Assembly (NCBI GenBank): GCA_918026815.1
Contig: CAKJVC010000030.1
Span: 558,001-622,000 of the forward strand
Length of the DNA stretch: 64,000 nt
Origin: Chalara sp. BL73
Taxonomy: Eukaryota > Ascomycota > Leotiomycetes > Helotiales
Reading direction: 5' to 3'
Part shown: positions 1 to 10,196 of the stretch, piece after piece
How positions within the stretch are numbered: position 1 is the stretch's first letter
Layout: each line of letters starts with the position of its first letter
Translations under genes and position numbers: made by a program
The notes under the pieces: model-generated
What the model saw: the letters and a program-made list of their open reading frames with translations, nothing else
The model's database searches: none
What the model was told of the DNA's origin: nothing

Positions 1-394
1 CTCTCCATCTCGGCAGCGACCGTCGCAGCGGCGGCTGGTGTCGGTGGTGTGATGACGATGTATGTGCTAGACGTAGGAAGCTGAAAACAGAGCCAGAGTG
101 CGAGCTATGCGAGGAAGAGGAGGCAGAAGAGGAGCCCAACACCGGGTAAGGCTGTTTTTGGAAGGGTAGCGCGATGTTGATGAGTGCGGCGACGGCTTGG
201 ACAAGCTCGCTGTGTTGGGCGTGGTCGAGGAAGTAGCAGTGGCAGGATTGGAAGTGCGGGTACCAATCGAGGATTTCCAAGGGCTCATTTAGGCTCAGTT
301 GTGGGTGGTTTGGATTGATGTTGCGAGGGGGAGCGGGGACGCCACGATGGAAGGTAAAGGAGGATCTGGCATCGTGGGAGGGAGTAGAGTCCAT
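1..394 (-). CDS. Conserved fungal hypothetical protein, N-terminal part (runs off left edge)
   Basis: An open frame begins at the ATG at 394-392 and stays open to base 1, so the gene continues outside the window. It reads about 131 residues. The first 40 are Pro/Ser-rich. They are followed by a compact block with EPLEILDWYPHFQSCH and YFLDHAQHSELVQAVAAL, then a Ser/His/Pro-rich stretch. The DWYPRFQSC..YFLDHAQHS..VQA pattern recalls an uncharacterised Pezizomycotina family known to me only as hypothetical proteins, so I assign no function. No signal peptide or membrane segment is visible in the part seen. The codons look unmutated, unlike the neighbouring repeats. Confidence that this is coding is good because the frame is long, GC-rich and begins at an ATG. 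Confidence 0.6.
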   Translation of the reverse strand, partial: MDSTPSHDARSSFTFHRGVPAPPRNINPNHPQLSLNEPLEILDWYPHFQSCHCYFLDHAQHSELVQAVAALINIALPFQKQPYPVLGSSSASSSSHSSHSGSVFSFLRLAHTSSSHHRHQPPLRRSLPRWR

Positions 395-913
395 GATGGC
401 TGAAGTGAAGAATGAAAGTTAGTTTCTGCGTGTAGTGGAAAGGTATAGAAGGAGTTGAGAGGCAGGCTGTTAATATTGGCCAAAAGGTGAATGGAAATAT
501 ATATAACAAGTTAATTCAACAATGCTCTCACCACCACTCGCCTCTACGTTGACATTATCGCCATCCTCCTCAGCCTTGTCAGGTTCTCATATAGCCTTCG
601 GAAATGTCTTAACTTAATGTTATATTGCGGTAGTGTAGCTTTTAAATCAAACCTCGCCCGTTGAGAAAAGTAAATATTCAGATACAGGCTATCATTCATA
701 GGTCGCTGTGGTCAGGAATGAGCAGGATGACCCTGCGAACTTCAGCCTTGCAGGGGGATAGAGATTAGCGAGAGGAAGGGGCAGATTAGCGAGAGACCAG
801 AGCTCTCGATAGGTCCGCTGACAAGCTCGATAGCGATGATCCGCGCCTATTACTGAGTAACACAGCTGAGTGTGGCCCACTCCTCAGCTTGGACTGTTAT
901 CAGAATGCCGTTT
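395..913. other. Intergenic, probable promoter side of the left-edge gene
   Basis: No gene, RNA or repeat can be supported here. The stretch is upstream of the minus-strand gene starting at 394 and presumably includes its promoter. No convincing TATA or other site stands out. Confidence 0.4.
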
Positions 914-1161
914 GGAGAGTGATACACGGCCTCCCCCCCCCCTTATCTTTCTCCAGTTTTCTTGCGATTTTGCCAAGTGTCATGTGATTTCTTTTAAAAA
1001 TAGGTACATAGGTACAATTTTCAGGGTTAGGGGTTAGGGTTAGAGTTAGTTTTGGGGGGCTTAGGGGGTGTCTGACCCCCCATATTAGTATATATTTAAC
1101 AAAAAGTTGAAGTTGAAGTTGGACGTTGAAAGAAGACAGGGGAGGTCGTGTATCACTCTCC
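914..1161. mobile_element. Short terminal-inverted-repeat (MITE-like) element
   Basis: The left end (914-936, starting GGAGAGTGATACACGG) is repeated in inverted orientation at 1139-1161 (ending GTGTATCACTCTCC). About 22 of 23 bases match. The 248 bp element has no coding capacity. It holds a C-run next to the left arm, telomere-like repeats, and AGTTGA-type microrepeats near the right arm. No clear target-site duplication is visible, so the superfamily is unknown. Terminal inverted repeats on a short non-coding insert are typical of non-autonomous DNA transposons; that assignment is inference. Confidence 0.6.
1022..1049 (+). repeat. Interstitial telomere-like TTAGGG tract
   Basis: About four imperfect copies of the fungal telomere unit TTAGGG/TTAGAG/TTAGGGG lie in tandem inside the small inverted-repeat element. 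It is too short and degenerate to be a chromosome end, since unique sequence continues on both sides. Confidence 0.7.
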
Positions 1162-1689
1162 TACTGGTGTGTAAGGTGCTGGAGTAGTGTGGCACAAATC
1201 AACTCATATTGAACAAAGACTAATCTCTACCCTCTCTACTACGTCCCGAGTCCCCTACTTATACCCTCCGAACCCCTGGCGGCTCCCTACGTGCCCATAC
1301 ATGCCAAGTCTCAGTGCCTTTACCGAGCCCCCTTCATTGCCCCTCAGCACGTGACATCCTGGCGCCTGACACGGTGCTGGCCGCCCGTCCCCGCGCTCGC
1401 TAACTCAATTAAGCAAGCTGACTTAAAATGACGACTGCCTAATGAATAAGGTCAAGATGTCCAAAAAGTGCCAAAAAAGTGCCAGAAGGGAATGCAGACG
1501 CCACCTAATCAGCTAAACGGAAGCAGATTCTGGCTCCTAAGCTTCCATTTATCCCCGCCCAAAAAATAATATTAAAATTGAAACACTCGACAATTTGCAT
1601 GGCATAGAGATATTTAAAGAGCATAAATATTATACATAAAAAGCCATCGGCGTGAAGCCACACCGTGACTATCTTACCTTAAGCCAAGT
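1162..1689. other. Intergenic, AT-rich, nothing assigned
   Basis: I see no gene or repeat in this stretch. It is AT-rich toward the end (about 1560-1640) and lies downstream of the decayed HET-TPR locus. Confidence 0.4.
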
Positions 1690-2506
1690 TTTCAACACAG
1701 CTTGCGGCTTTTTGATTTTGATAGAGTTTCTTTAGCACCCAGATGCGACGGTCCTCCCTGGAGATTGTTCATGGGCTCTTTTGTTCCTACCAAGGCCTTG
1801 TTCTCCATCACGGCATCCAAAGCATGAAGTTCGTCCCGCAAACTTTTGAGACTTAGGATGATCAGGTCCGACGACGTTCTCATATCCAATTAAGTCCTTT
1901 GAATACATTGTCCTAGCCTTTGCTTTATCCGGTTGACATTCTAAGAGAGAACTGGGATTTAACATTGTGTTCAGCGCCGGGATATAAGTAGTAAGATTGT
2001 CTGCTCCCAGCGCCTTCTTGTAGCTGTAGAGCCAGCTAGTGCATCTGCCCAGCCTCGACCAGCTTGCCCTTAGATTCATGAAAGGCTCCTAGATTATTGA
2101 CCGTGCGAGGCGTTGACGTGTGCTCGGGACCTAATGCCTTCTCGAAGCCTTGCAGCGCCCGCTGGTACATCTGCTCGGCCTCGACCAGCTTGCCTTGGTC
2201 AGCGTAGAGGAGCCCTAGGTTATTGACCGTGTTGAGCGTTGACGTGTGCTCCGGACCCCATGCTTCCTCATAACCTTGCAGCGCCCGCTGGTACATCTGC
2301 TCGGCCTCGACAAGCTTGCCTTGGTCAGCGTAGAGGAGCCCTAGGTTGTTGACCGTGTTGAGCGTTGACGTATGCTCCGGACCCCATGCTTTCTCCTTGC
2401 CTTTGCTCCCCATCTGTGCGAACGTATAGCATACTCGGGAATGTCGTCGTCAAAAGAAATCGGTTAGGCTGATCTCACCATCATCGTTGTATGCTAGTAG
2501 ACGCAT
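1690..2506 (-). pseudogene. HET N-terminus joined to kinesin-light-chain-type TPR repeats (broken)
   Basis: The ATG at 2506-2504 opens a HET N-terminus (MRLLAYNDDGE...). It hits TGA at 2452-2450 because of one extra T relative to the related copy at 3318. In the next frame it reads DDDIPEYAIRSHRWGA. It then passes, after another frame change, straight into TPR repeats with AWGPEHTSTLNTVNNLG and KLVEAEQMYQRAL. Two near-perfect 42-residue units and a third partial unit lie at 2036-2413. The C-terminal TPR remnant (NLTTYIPALNTM, MYSKDLIGYENVVG) continues in another frame down to about 1700. Nearly all of the HET domain beyond its first 35 residues is missing. Related intact fungal proteins pair HET, NB-ARC or phosphorylase domains with such TPRs and act in allorecognition; here the locus is clearly dead. 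Confidence 0.75.
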
Positions 2507-3317
2507 TATTCGACTAGACCCGAGGCCTCCTGAATGAAAGAGATTATCGGCATGTGTTGAGCCGTCGAGTCATCGCCCACGCGAAGTTGTTTGTTGAGTT
2601 GTTGAGGCTGGCACACTCAGCTGAGTGGCAATGGTGGTTGTGCGTCACTATGACTCACTAACAAGCGCGCAACACCTGCCAATCAGTAGGGGTCACCGCA
2701 GGAATTTCATGGCTGGATCTCTAGGATCTTTGATATTTACGCTCGATTGAGCCATGATTTGTTCTTGTCGGTGAAGAGCATCTCAGGGGAATTATGTCCG
2801 AGCTTCTGGCACTTTGGCGGACGTTCTAACCTTAATCCTTAGGCAGACATTCACTTTCAAGTCAGCGCTTGAATGAGTCAGCAAACGGGGGAAGGGCGGC
2901 TAGCACCGGGTAGCCTAATGCAGGGTCGAAGGTCAGCTAGCCACAATAGTAACTTACTAATCTATCTGTGGGTCGATTCAAAAATCATTGATTGTTCGGA
3001 ACTGAAGCCAATATCGAATTCTACTCCAGTAATGGTATGTCATGAAACATTGGCGAAATAAGCGACAGCAGATCGTACAGGGATATTACTGCCTAGAAGT
3101 TCGTCATTAAACCTTCGTACTCCGTAAATGCAATGCCTGCCTCTATCTCAGAGCGATGATGGAAGATTGACACAGGCTGCCCCTCAGCTGAGTGCCCCAG
3201 CCTCAACCCAATGTCCTCTCCAAACTCTCCAACCAATTTCGCATATATGCCGACTTGACGGCTCAATACCGACCGAGAACTTCTTCCTTTACGATCCTCG
3301 AATCTAGTCGAATAATG
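2507..3317. other. Shared upstream region of two divergent broken HET loci
   Basis: No gene is supported. The interval separates two head-to-head HET N-termini. A CTCAGCTGAGTG palindrome occurs near both (about 2619 and 3183), consistent with an old inverted duplication of the HET 5' region. No other structure is evident. Confidence 0.4.
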
Positions 3318-4344
3318 CGTCTGCTAGAATACAATACCGAAGGCGAGTTCAGGCTTGCCGAATTCTTTGGCGACGACATTCCCCGGTATGCTATACGTTC
3401 GCACAGATGGGGAGCGGAGGACGTCACCTTCAAAGACTAGATAAATGGCACCGGCAAGAAGATGGCGGGTTATATCAAGATACAGTTCTACGGACAGATC
3501 AGAGGAAATGCCGAGGCCTGGAGGACAGAAGAAGCTCGCATTCACGATCTCGAGCAGAACCTGACCGAGGCAAGATCGTCACTAGAGGCCGCAAGCCATG
3601 TACAGAAGGAACTGGATAAGGCATAGTCGGATCTTAGTGAGTTGAGACAGTGGTCGAGCTCGTATATTCAGGATATCAATACAGCAAGAGACAGGTACGA
3701 AAAACATCTGGAGGCCTCAAAAGGTCGAGTGACAGGCCTAGAGAAAGACCTGGAGAAGGCCCAGCTCTGCGAGGACTATGGGGGAAGAATTAAGAGGCCT
3801 GAAGGCTGAAGCGAACGAAGGAGATGAGCGCGTGAGGCGGTTGAAGGCTCAGCTACTCCAGGTGAATCGCTTGATAGACCTGGAAGAGGAGAAATCGAGA
3901 CGCGAGCCTGAATTAGAAGCCACACAGGCCGCTGTGGCTCAGGCTAAGGCTGATGCGTCACGTGCCCAAGACCTGGGAGACCTCATGCGGAGAGAGGCGG
4001 AAATCCGCGCAGACATCTCACGAGTCGACGATGGCATTGTTCAGACGGGGATCGAAGTCCTGAAATGCTCAAGTCGTAAAGTGCGATTTCAAAGTGCTAG
4101 AACCGGCTATCGCAGAGGGGTGGACCATGTCGCCATGGAAGATCTCGAGAACATGCTTGCAAAATTGCATGATCAGGTCGTATATTGTTTTGTAAACGGT
4201 ACGTTCACCCTAGTAGAGCCCATGATATTTCAAGACTATTTGGCGAATCCAAAGCAGCTCGCCGATGATGGTGAGTTCTTCTATTGCGACCCCGGTTATG
4301 GTCGGAAGAGACGCCGTGGCTTGGATGGAGAGGTTGAGGACTGA
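3318..4344 (+). pseudogene. HET N-terminus fused to a coiled-coil protein (broken)
   Basis: The ATG at 3318 begins MRLLEYNTEGE and continues through DDIPRYAIRSHRWGAEDV, a HET N-terminus of the HNWD-like class. After an in-frame TAG at 3438-3440 the same frame reads INGTGKKMAGYIKIQF, the next conserved HET stretch. It then departs into a long heptad-rich segment (RIHDLEQNLTEARSSLEAA), with a second TAG at 3618-3620. After a frame change near 3775 a 188-residue open stretch begins at 3778. It is Glu/Ala/Arg-rich coiled coil, followed by a small globular tail (DLENMLAKLHDQVVYCFVNG, then a basic RKRRRG). I do not recognise the tail. The fusion point lies inside the HET domain, so the catalytic-like core is missing. 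Function is unknown. Confidence 0.65.
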
Positions 4345-4577
4345 CAAGAGGAGCCGTGGGAGGCTGGCCTGCCTACTACGTCGGTGACAAGACTTTATAC
4401 GTCAATGGGTTAGGTATACCTGCTTTTGCAGCTTAGGCCGGCTGTGATTCGAGTCCTTTCATGCTTTATCGTCGCCGTCACCGGCTCTGATCTACCAGGA
4501 ATGGAGATTGTCTTCCGATAGCACAAGGAAGCAGGTACCGCACACAGGTGAGATCTTATCTAACGTGCTATTCTATC

Positions 4578-4735
4578 CGATGGAGGTATCACATACGGCT
4601 GATCAAATGAGCTGTGGACATATTGGAGGATTGCATGCAGGGCGTTGTCTGCGTTCAATGGCGTCCAAGTTCCTCGAAGATGGCTAGGGGACCTTGTGAT
4701 AGTGGAGTCCAACCTCGAGTGAGGCTTAAAAGCAC
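4578..4735. repeat. Diverged direct repeat, copy 1 (pairs with 6721-6870)
   Basis: Two blocks are shared with the later copy: GGTATCAC..TA..GCTGATC near the start, and ACCTTGTGA.AG.GGAGTC followed by GAGTGAGGCTT or GACTGAGGCTT about 110 bp later. The two copies are in the same orientation on either side of the sirtuin gene. The repeat is diverged and unassigned. Confidence 0.5.
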
Positions 4736-4924
4736 GAATATCGGTCAAATGGATGGAGGTGGATGTCGTGCGCATGAGACACTGGCGCCAAAGCCATGGG
4801 ACGACGGAGCAGTCCAGCTGCAGTGAGATGACAGATCCAAGCCAGCAGAATAAGGAAATGGATCCTATAAGTGCGGACATACAACAGAGAAGTTGAGAAT
4901 GGCTCGTAGTGATATAAACCCGAG

Positions 4925-6134
4925 TTAATTAGACGATTTGAAAATATCCAAGGGGACAACCTGATCGCAATCTCCTATGAGGACAAAATCACACAGGGCC
5001 TTCACACTCGACACTGGCTCCTCCTTGCTGATCCAAAAACTTGCCCCGCCTACGCTCCGAGCGGCGTGGCAAAAGTTTGCGGCTATTGACCGAGCCCCAG
5101 GAATCGCTAGCTTCGTGCCAACGATCAACACTAACTCCGGGCATATTCTCAAATCATGCTTAGCAGTTTCTAGAATCTCTTTGTCATCGGGGTGAGGCTC
5201 GCCGTATAAAAGTACGTTGGGTCTCAGCCTGCCAATGTTCAATGATCGCTTACCCTTCAATACCCGGGCCTGGCTTCTTTGCAAGCACCTTTGACAGTAT
5301 AGCGAATCGGAACTGTGAAATAGATGTGGCTTATAGTCACAAACCCAGTTGCATATCTCGCATCGGGCTTGATCAACTCGACCATGGAGGCGTACCGTCT
5401 TAGCGTCGAGATCAGGTAACAGGCGCTCGACGCAATCAATATTCTGTGTATAGTGCCGAAAATGAGGACGAGTCCGCGCAAGCTCGTCCATAACCTTGTG
5501 GAAAGGTGAAGGCTCGGTTAAATCCGAATGTAGTCGTTCACACATACCACGGACTGTGGAGTGGAAGCGGATTGTCTCGTTTGAAGAGGAGTAGAGAGAG
5601 CGGTTGAACGAGGTCCGTTTGGATTTCCGCATATCCTCAAAGGTGGGAACTAGGTAAATCAGTACCGATGAAGGGATTTACAGACGAGCTTCAACTCACA
5701 GCCTGCACTGACAGAAATGCCGGCCCCGCTAATGACGACAATCTTTTCACTCGATCGCACGAGCTCCTTCAATCGGCTAAGGTCATCCACGGGTTCGCGG
5801 ATGGTCTGAAGCGATCCCCTCGTCTGTCTGGCTCTCTTTCTGATGCGGTGGTTGTGGTTGATTGGTCCCTAGGTGGAGGCTGTCCGTTTTGGCGGATCCA
5901 TATCATCGTCAATTACTATTGGCTGGTCTATTTCCACGATCAACAAGACTTCGTGGTGCTGTATCTGGATCTCTTACCTCGAGAACCATCCTGAGGGTAT
6001 GCCCGCCTCTTCCTCGCCTTGGAGGCCGCGGTCAAATTGTTACAGGTTTTCTGAGCCCTTTTCAAACCAATGTTGGCATGAAGTGCGCGTTCATCGTCGC
6101 AGCATCTCACCAAGTCGGATTCTGCAGATGCCAT
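4925..6134 (-). CDS. Sirtuin, Hst3/Hst4-like NAD-dependent protein deacetylase
   Basis: The exon at 5868-5700 carries the NAD-binding motif SEKIVVISGAGISVSAG. A 50-nt intron (5699-5650, GTGAGT..CTAG) joins it in frame to SAGFPTFEDMRKSKR. The last exon (5649-4925) has YTQNIDCVE, VRLHGRVDQARCEICNW with the zinc CxxC, a second CxxC (LYCQRC), RLRPNVLLYGEPHPDD and VGTKLAIPGARSI. These are the ordered sirtuin core motifs, and the wording is closest to nuclear fungal Hst3/Hst4, which deacetylate histone H3 K56. The N-terminus is uncertain. An ATG at 6134 opens MASAESDLVRCCDD, but joining it through the obvious donor at 5977 is out of phase, whereas a donor at 6110 would be in phase. All catalytic motifs including the conserved His are present, so the gene is probably functional. 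It is the only obviously conserved housekeeping-type gene in its neighbourhood. Confidence 0.88.
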
Positions 6135-7869
6135 CTTCGCAATGGCGTGAAATGGTAAGGATACTTGAAAAAATGGAAAGGAGGCTGGGAGGGAAGTAGT
6201 TTGGAAGGGGGAGTACTGCTCTCTTATACTTGAACAGAAGGTCAGATGGCGCAGCTACGACAAACTCCGGGATTCACCCCACTAACACCAGTTGCATGGA
6301 CCCTTCATGGGATGCCTTCAGCTCGGAGGCCTTGATTCGTTGGAGAACGATCAGACGGAGGACTGCACCGTCGGTCTCTCGATCAGGAATCCCCTTGCTA
6401 GTGACAGCATGCAGCGCTCCTTGCACCAAAGCTCTCCAGACTTGACGATGGCCATGACTCATGCATGATCTGGGCAATGCTCGTGAGCCATTGCGGGCAA
6501 CGACTGACGGTATCCAGGAAGAAGTGGCGTAATTCTCAAGTTCGGACGAAACTCCGGTTCTCTGAAGCGCGCTGAAGCTCACGCATCATTGTTCTGCCAT
6601 CACCGAAGTCTTGCGAGCTTCTTGAATCTTATTTCCATTCCATGAGTAAATGGACGTTGTTGGACAGGTCGCACAGGCTTCCTTGTTGCGGAATGATCAT
6701 ACCTCCTGGCTTCCCATTCCATCCGTAAGGAGGTATCACTTATAGCTGATCGAGTAGGCTGTGTCGGCATTGATGTATTGTACATGGTGCGTAATCTGCC
6801 TGTCCCTGGAAGACGGTCAGGGCACCTTGTGAGAGCGGAGTCGAACCTTCGACTGAGGCTTCGGCGTCCTCCAGCGCAGATTGCACGGGAAGGTACGCCG
6901 GTAGAGGTATGGTATATATGAGTGCATGTGGTCGCAGCCTCGCACTCCTAAAAGACTTAAGTTGCTTGGCGAGAGCTGACGACGGTTTGAATTGATGATG
7001 TATTGCTTTATCTTGGCTCTCGATTCTTCGCCCGCTTTGAAATCGTGATCAGCGACATAGACACAACCACCACCTAAACGTGCTGTAAGCTTACATTATA
7101 GGCTTCCCTTTCTCATCCTTGCTCACATCTTCGCGAATCTTCAACTGGTGCCTCTTCCTGTTCTATATCATCGCTGCAGCTTATCTTGACTTCATAACAT
7201 TTTGAACTTCGTTTGCGGGACTGCCAACTCGTAGAGGATATCACAATCTTGTCTCGTAATTGGCGGATGATGAGGTGCTTGATTGGCGGAGATGCCAAGC
7301 TGCGACAAGTACCAGTATAGCTGAAGTAATGTGTGGTGGAGAGTCGTCCAACGTTGGAAACTGTGGAAAACGAAATTGGTGATGTTGAAGCGGAAGGCAT
7401 GTTTGGTGGGGCAGGGTCTAGCGCCGAAGCGAGGTATTGTTGTCACGTGCAGAAATTCTATCAAAATTAGACTGACGAGGATCCTATCGCGTGTGGTTCT
7501 ACTAGACCCAAAAATCTCATAACAATATCGCAAATAGGGCAAGTGGACGAAGTTTGTATTATTTCTAAGGTGATGCTGAGTTTGTGCTGTTGCTGCCGTC
7601 AGAGATGATTTTTCAGAGGCGCTCCGAGCTCAGTTGCGATGAATCTTTGACTATTGCTGCCCGTTTTCGTTCTATAATATACATATTCCTCAAAATATCT
7701 AACCCAAAATCCATTGCTTGTAATCCGTTGACTGAGGCAAAATCCATCTAAGAAAGCTGATAATAAAGATTGAATTTGTCTTGTCTGGAAAACCCCAAAT
7801 CTGCGGCAAACACAGGAACTAGGCGTAACATTGTAGTTGACTTCTGTATCTCCTCCTGTTTCAATATTG
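6135..7869. other. Gene-poor stretch with one repeat copy
   Basis: No reading frame here resembles a known family. The only structure I can support is the diverged direct repeat at 6721-6870. A minus-strand open frame at 7192-7542 starts at a non-ATG codon and is not convincing. Confidence 0.4.
6721..6870. repeat. Diverged direct repeat, copy 2 (pairs with 4578-4735)
   Basis: It shares GGAGGTATCAC, GCTGATC and CACCTTGTGAGAG..GAGTC blocks with copy 1 at similar spacing. It contains a GGTTCGACTCC-like box on the minus strand that resembles a pol III B box, but no tRNA can be folded from it. Confidence 0.5.
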
Positions 7870-8747
7870 TTAGTGGCCATGTACCACAAATGCTTGACTG
7901 GGAGGTTCTGACCTAGTATATTTAAGGTTGGCATAGCAAGGCGTTTGGGGAATTTGTCCAATCCTCACAACCCGAACGATAGGAGTAGTCCCTTTTGGGC
8001 ATTGCTTACGCAGAGCTTCTGTAAACATGTCCTCCAGGGCTTCTCATCTTTGCATCAGCTCGAACCCAAATTTGGAATCCAAGTCAAAGAATGACATGCT
8101 TCCACAACATCTAAAATCAAACACCGGTTCGTCAAAGTATCTCACAACTAAGATCAATTCGGTGAGATTTTGAAAAGGGAAAAGGTCGAATGACTTGGTC
8201 AGATAATGGTTATGCGGATCATAGTGCAGGGCTACCGATTGAGTTTCCTTTATTTCAGGAAATCTATGTATAAACCGCTCGTCTCTCAACGCGTTCGCTT
8301 CGGCGAAATAGGGAATGTCGCGTGCAGGCCAAAAAGATATTGGCCTCGACGCAGATTCCATCTCGTGATCGAACGCAAAGAAGGGCCGGTAAATGGAGAG
8401 GGCTTCTTGGCGGGATTCCGAGCAGATATGCAATGCCACTGGAGGAGCACTACCGCTAAAAAAGGAGCCATCATCGTCTTCACGGACGGTGAACTGAATA
8501 ATGCGGGAAGCTGGGAGACTATATTGCCAGATCAATTTCCGGATTTCGAGAGGAATCTTCCTCTGAAACATCTCCTGTTTAAGGCAATCGGAGTCTGGTA
8601 GTGACCAGTGTCGAGATCGAGCTCTGAGCAGTCGATTCTCCTTCTGAAGGTCATGCACTTTCGCTTGGAGGAGAGAGATCCGCCCCGTACAAAGCTTGAA
8701 GGCTCCGTTAACATTGTTTGTATTGATCCTCCCTCGACCTCTTCGGT
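7870..8747 (-). pseudogene. 2EXR-domain protein with one in-frame stop
   Basis: The open frame after the TAG at 8751-8749 reads a short coiled segment (LLQAKVHDLQKENRLL) and then the 2EXR signature: KIPLEIRKLIWQYSLPASR, followed by PVALHICSESRQEALSIYRP. 2EXR proteins are a large fungal family of unknown function, often in multi-copy accessory clusters. The frame meets TGA at 8046-8044. The same frame then continues for 57 residues (EALEDMFTEALRKQC..VRVVRIGQIPQTPC) to a natural-looking stop at 7872-7870, so only one nonsense codon separates the two parts. No ATG precedes the conserved part except one just before KIPLEIR, so the true start is either there or in an unseen upstream exon. It could be a recent pseudogene or a single-base error. 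Confidence 0.7.
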
Positions 8748-8759
8748 CCTAGACAAATC

Positions 8760-9620
8760 ATCCCATCTCAGGGATTCTCGAAAAGGTACCTAGATGCAAG
8801 AGACGATAGAAGACAGCGTGTATAACAAAATCAGAAAGAGGTACATCGATTTGGAGATCGAAGGCAGCGGCCCCAAAGCGGCTGACCAGAAGTCATCCGA
8901 ATTCAGGTTTGCGGCCTTGGAATTTGAGATGACACCAAGATGGGAGTCACATCGATGTCCCAAGCTGACGGTCCCGGGGAGACGACACGATGAAGCAGGC
9001 TATCAACATGATGTAAATCGCCTGAGATATGGTATGCGCGAGTGCATACTTTGGTGGCTCTGCACTCCTTGGAGGACTGGGGCAAAGGCGCGAGGCAGGA
9101 AGCAGAATGCCAACCCCAAGAGCAGCTCTATTCATTCTTCTCCCAGAGGAAGAAAATGCTCAGTAACTCTTCACACAAGTAAAGGATAGTGATATCGATC
9201 GCTATTCCTACTCGTAGCCCGCAGGCACGGAGCCATAGTCCGTACTTTTGTCGTCATCATGCATGTGCCTTGTCATCCTAATTAGGAATAGTTGGATGCT
9301 ACTTAGTAAAAGTTTAGATGCGTCATAATAATTCCCTTTATTTGGGCACCTGGGCGGCCATGTATCAGTCGCCCGATGGCTTGGGTGCCTGAGGTAAGAC
9401 GAAACCTAGTCTTCCTGGTGTGATTGCGGCGTATGGCCTCGCAATCGGGGTCACCAAGACTAACGACCCTCCCAGCGCCAGTTGATCACTCCTCTCCGCT
9501 GCCACGGTTGGCATCATTACGCTCGCCGCGATACAGCTGTCTCAGAAGACAATTACGGACAAGTTGACGAGGATCTTGGTATTAACAATGAAAACAATAT
9601 CAAGCCTCAAAAGTAGTAAG
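8760..9620. other. Intergenic, nothing assigned
   Basis: A plus-strand 131-codon frame at 8794-9189 has no recognisable domain and I do not regard it as a gene. No repeats were identified apart from the inverted repeat that begins at 9621. Confidence 0.35.
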
Positions 9621-9684
9621 ATATATGGCGTGATGGCGTGATGGGAAGTGGTCTGATAGTGTCAAGCCTCGTCACGCCATATAT
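9621..9684. repeat. Perfect 13-bp inverted repeat
   Basis: ATATATGGCGTGA at 9621-9633 is matched exactly in inverse at 9672-9684 across a 38-bp spacer that also repeats TGATGGCGTGATGG. It could form a hairpin or be the ends of a tiny element. No neighbouring gene explains it. Confidence 0.5.
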
Positions 9685-9940
9685 ATTTTAGCTTTCCTTA
9701 GACTCACGATTTCTGACTAGCTTTTAAGCCTCGTTAAGCTCATAGTTCTCGCTTATTGATAAATGGGCTTGCGACTTGCAAGTTCCAATTCTCGCTTAAA
9801 CCCTTGAAGATGGAAGCCTAATGTGATCTAGCGCGCCAATTCCGGCGATGTATCTCTCGGCGACAGCGGCGGTGCTAGGGCTTAGCGCCGATGTCGACCT
9901 CTCATATTTTCTCAAGCGTGGGTCAATCTCTCTTCTTCAC

Positions 9941-10060
9941 TCACTCGCCGTCGTTTCGGGCTAAGGCACTACGGTCACAACCGTGCTTTGTAGCAGCATT
10001 AGCTCTTCGAATTGTAGCAATTGCGGCGTCAATTCGAGCTGATTTGTCTGCTCTAGCCAT
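9941..10060 (-). pseudogene. Fragment of a psq-type HTH from a pogo-like transposase
   Basis: From an ATG at 10060 the frame reads MARADKSARIDAAIATIRR.. and ..HGCDRSALARN before TGA at 9941. This resembles the opening helix-turn-helix of fungal DDE transposases, where a short basic N-terminus is followed by DAAIA..R and a HG(V/C)xRSAL(S/A)R recognition helix. No transposase body follows in any frame, so this is at most a remnant. Confidence 0.4.
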
Positions 10061-10196
10061 TTTTTGGTGTGAGGGGTGCTTTAAAAGCGGGACGTCGGCT
10101 GGGTGATCCATCATAGTCGGGAGATTGTTCATTGATATGGCATCTTCTGGTTTCAGTCCCCACTGATATGATCTCTTCCTGAACATCAAGCCTATC

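Noticed and set aside
6815..6870. Pol III B-box-like GGTTCGACTCC on the minus strand
   Set aside because: The flanking bases do not pair as a T-stem and no box A is found upstream; the sequence is part of a diverged direct repeat.
8206..8601. 131-codon plus-strand frame
   Set aside because: It lies antisense to the clear 2EXR coding region and has no family resemblance.
8794..9189. 131-codon plus-strand frame as a gene
   Set aside because: It starts at an ATG but has no recognisable domain, intron or paralogue, and its composition is not convincing.
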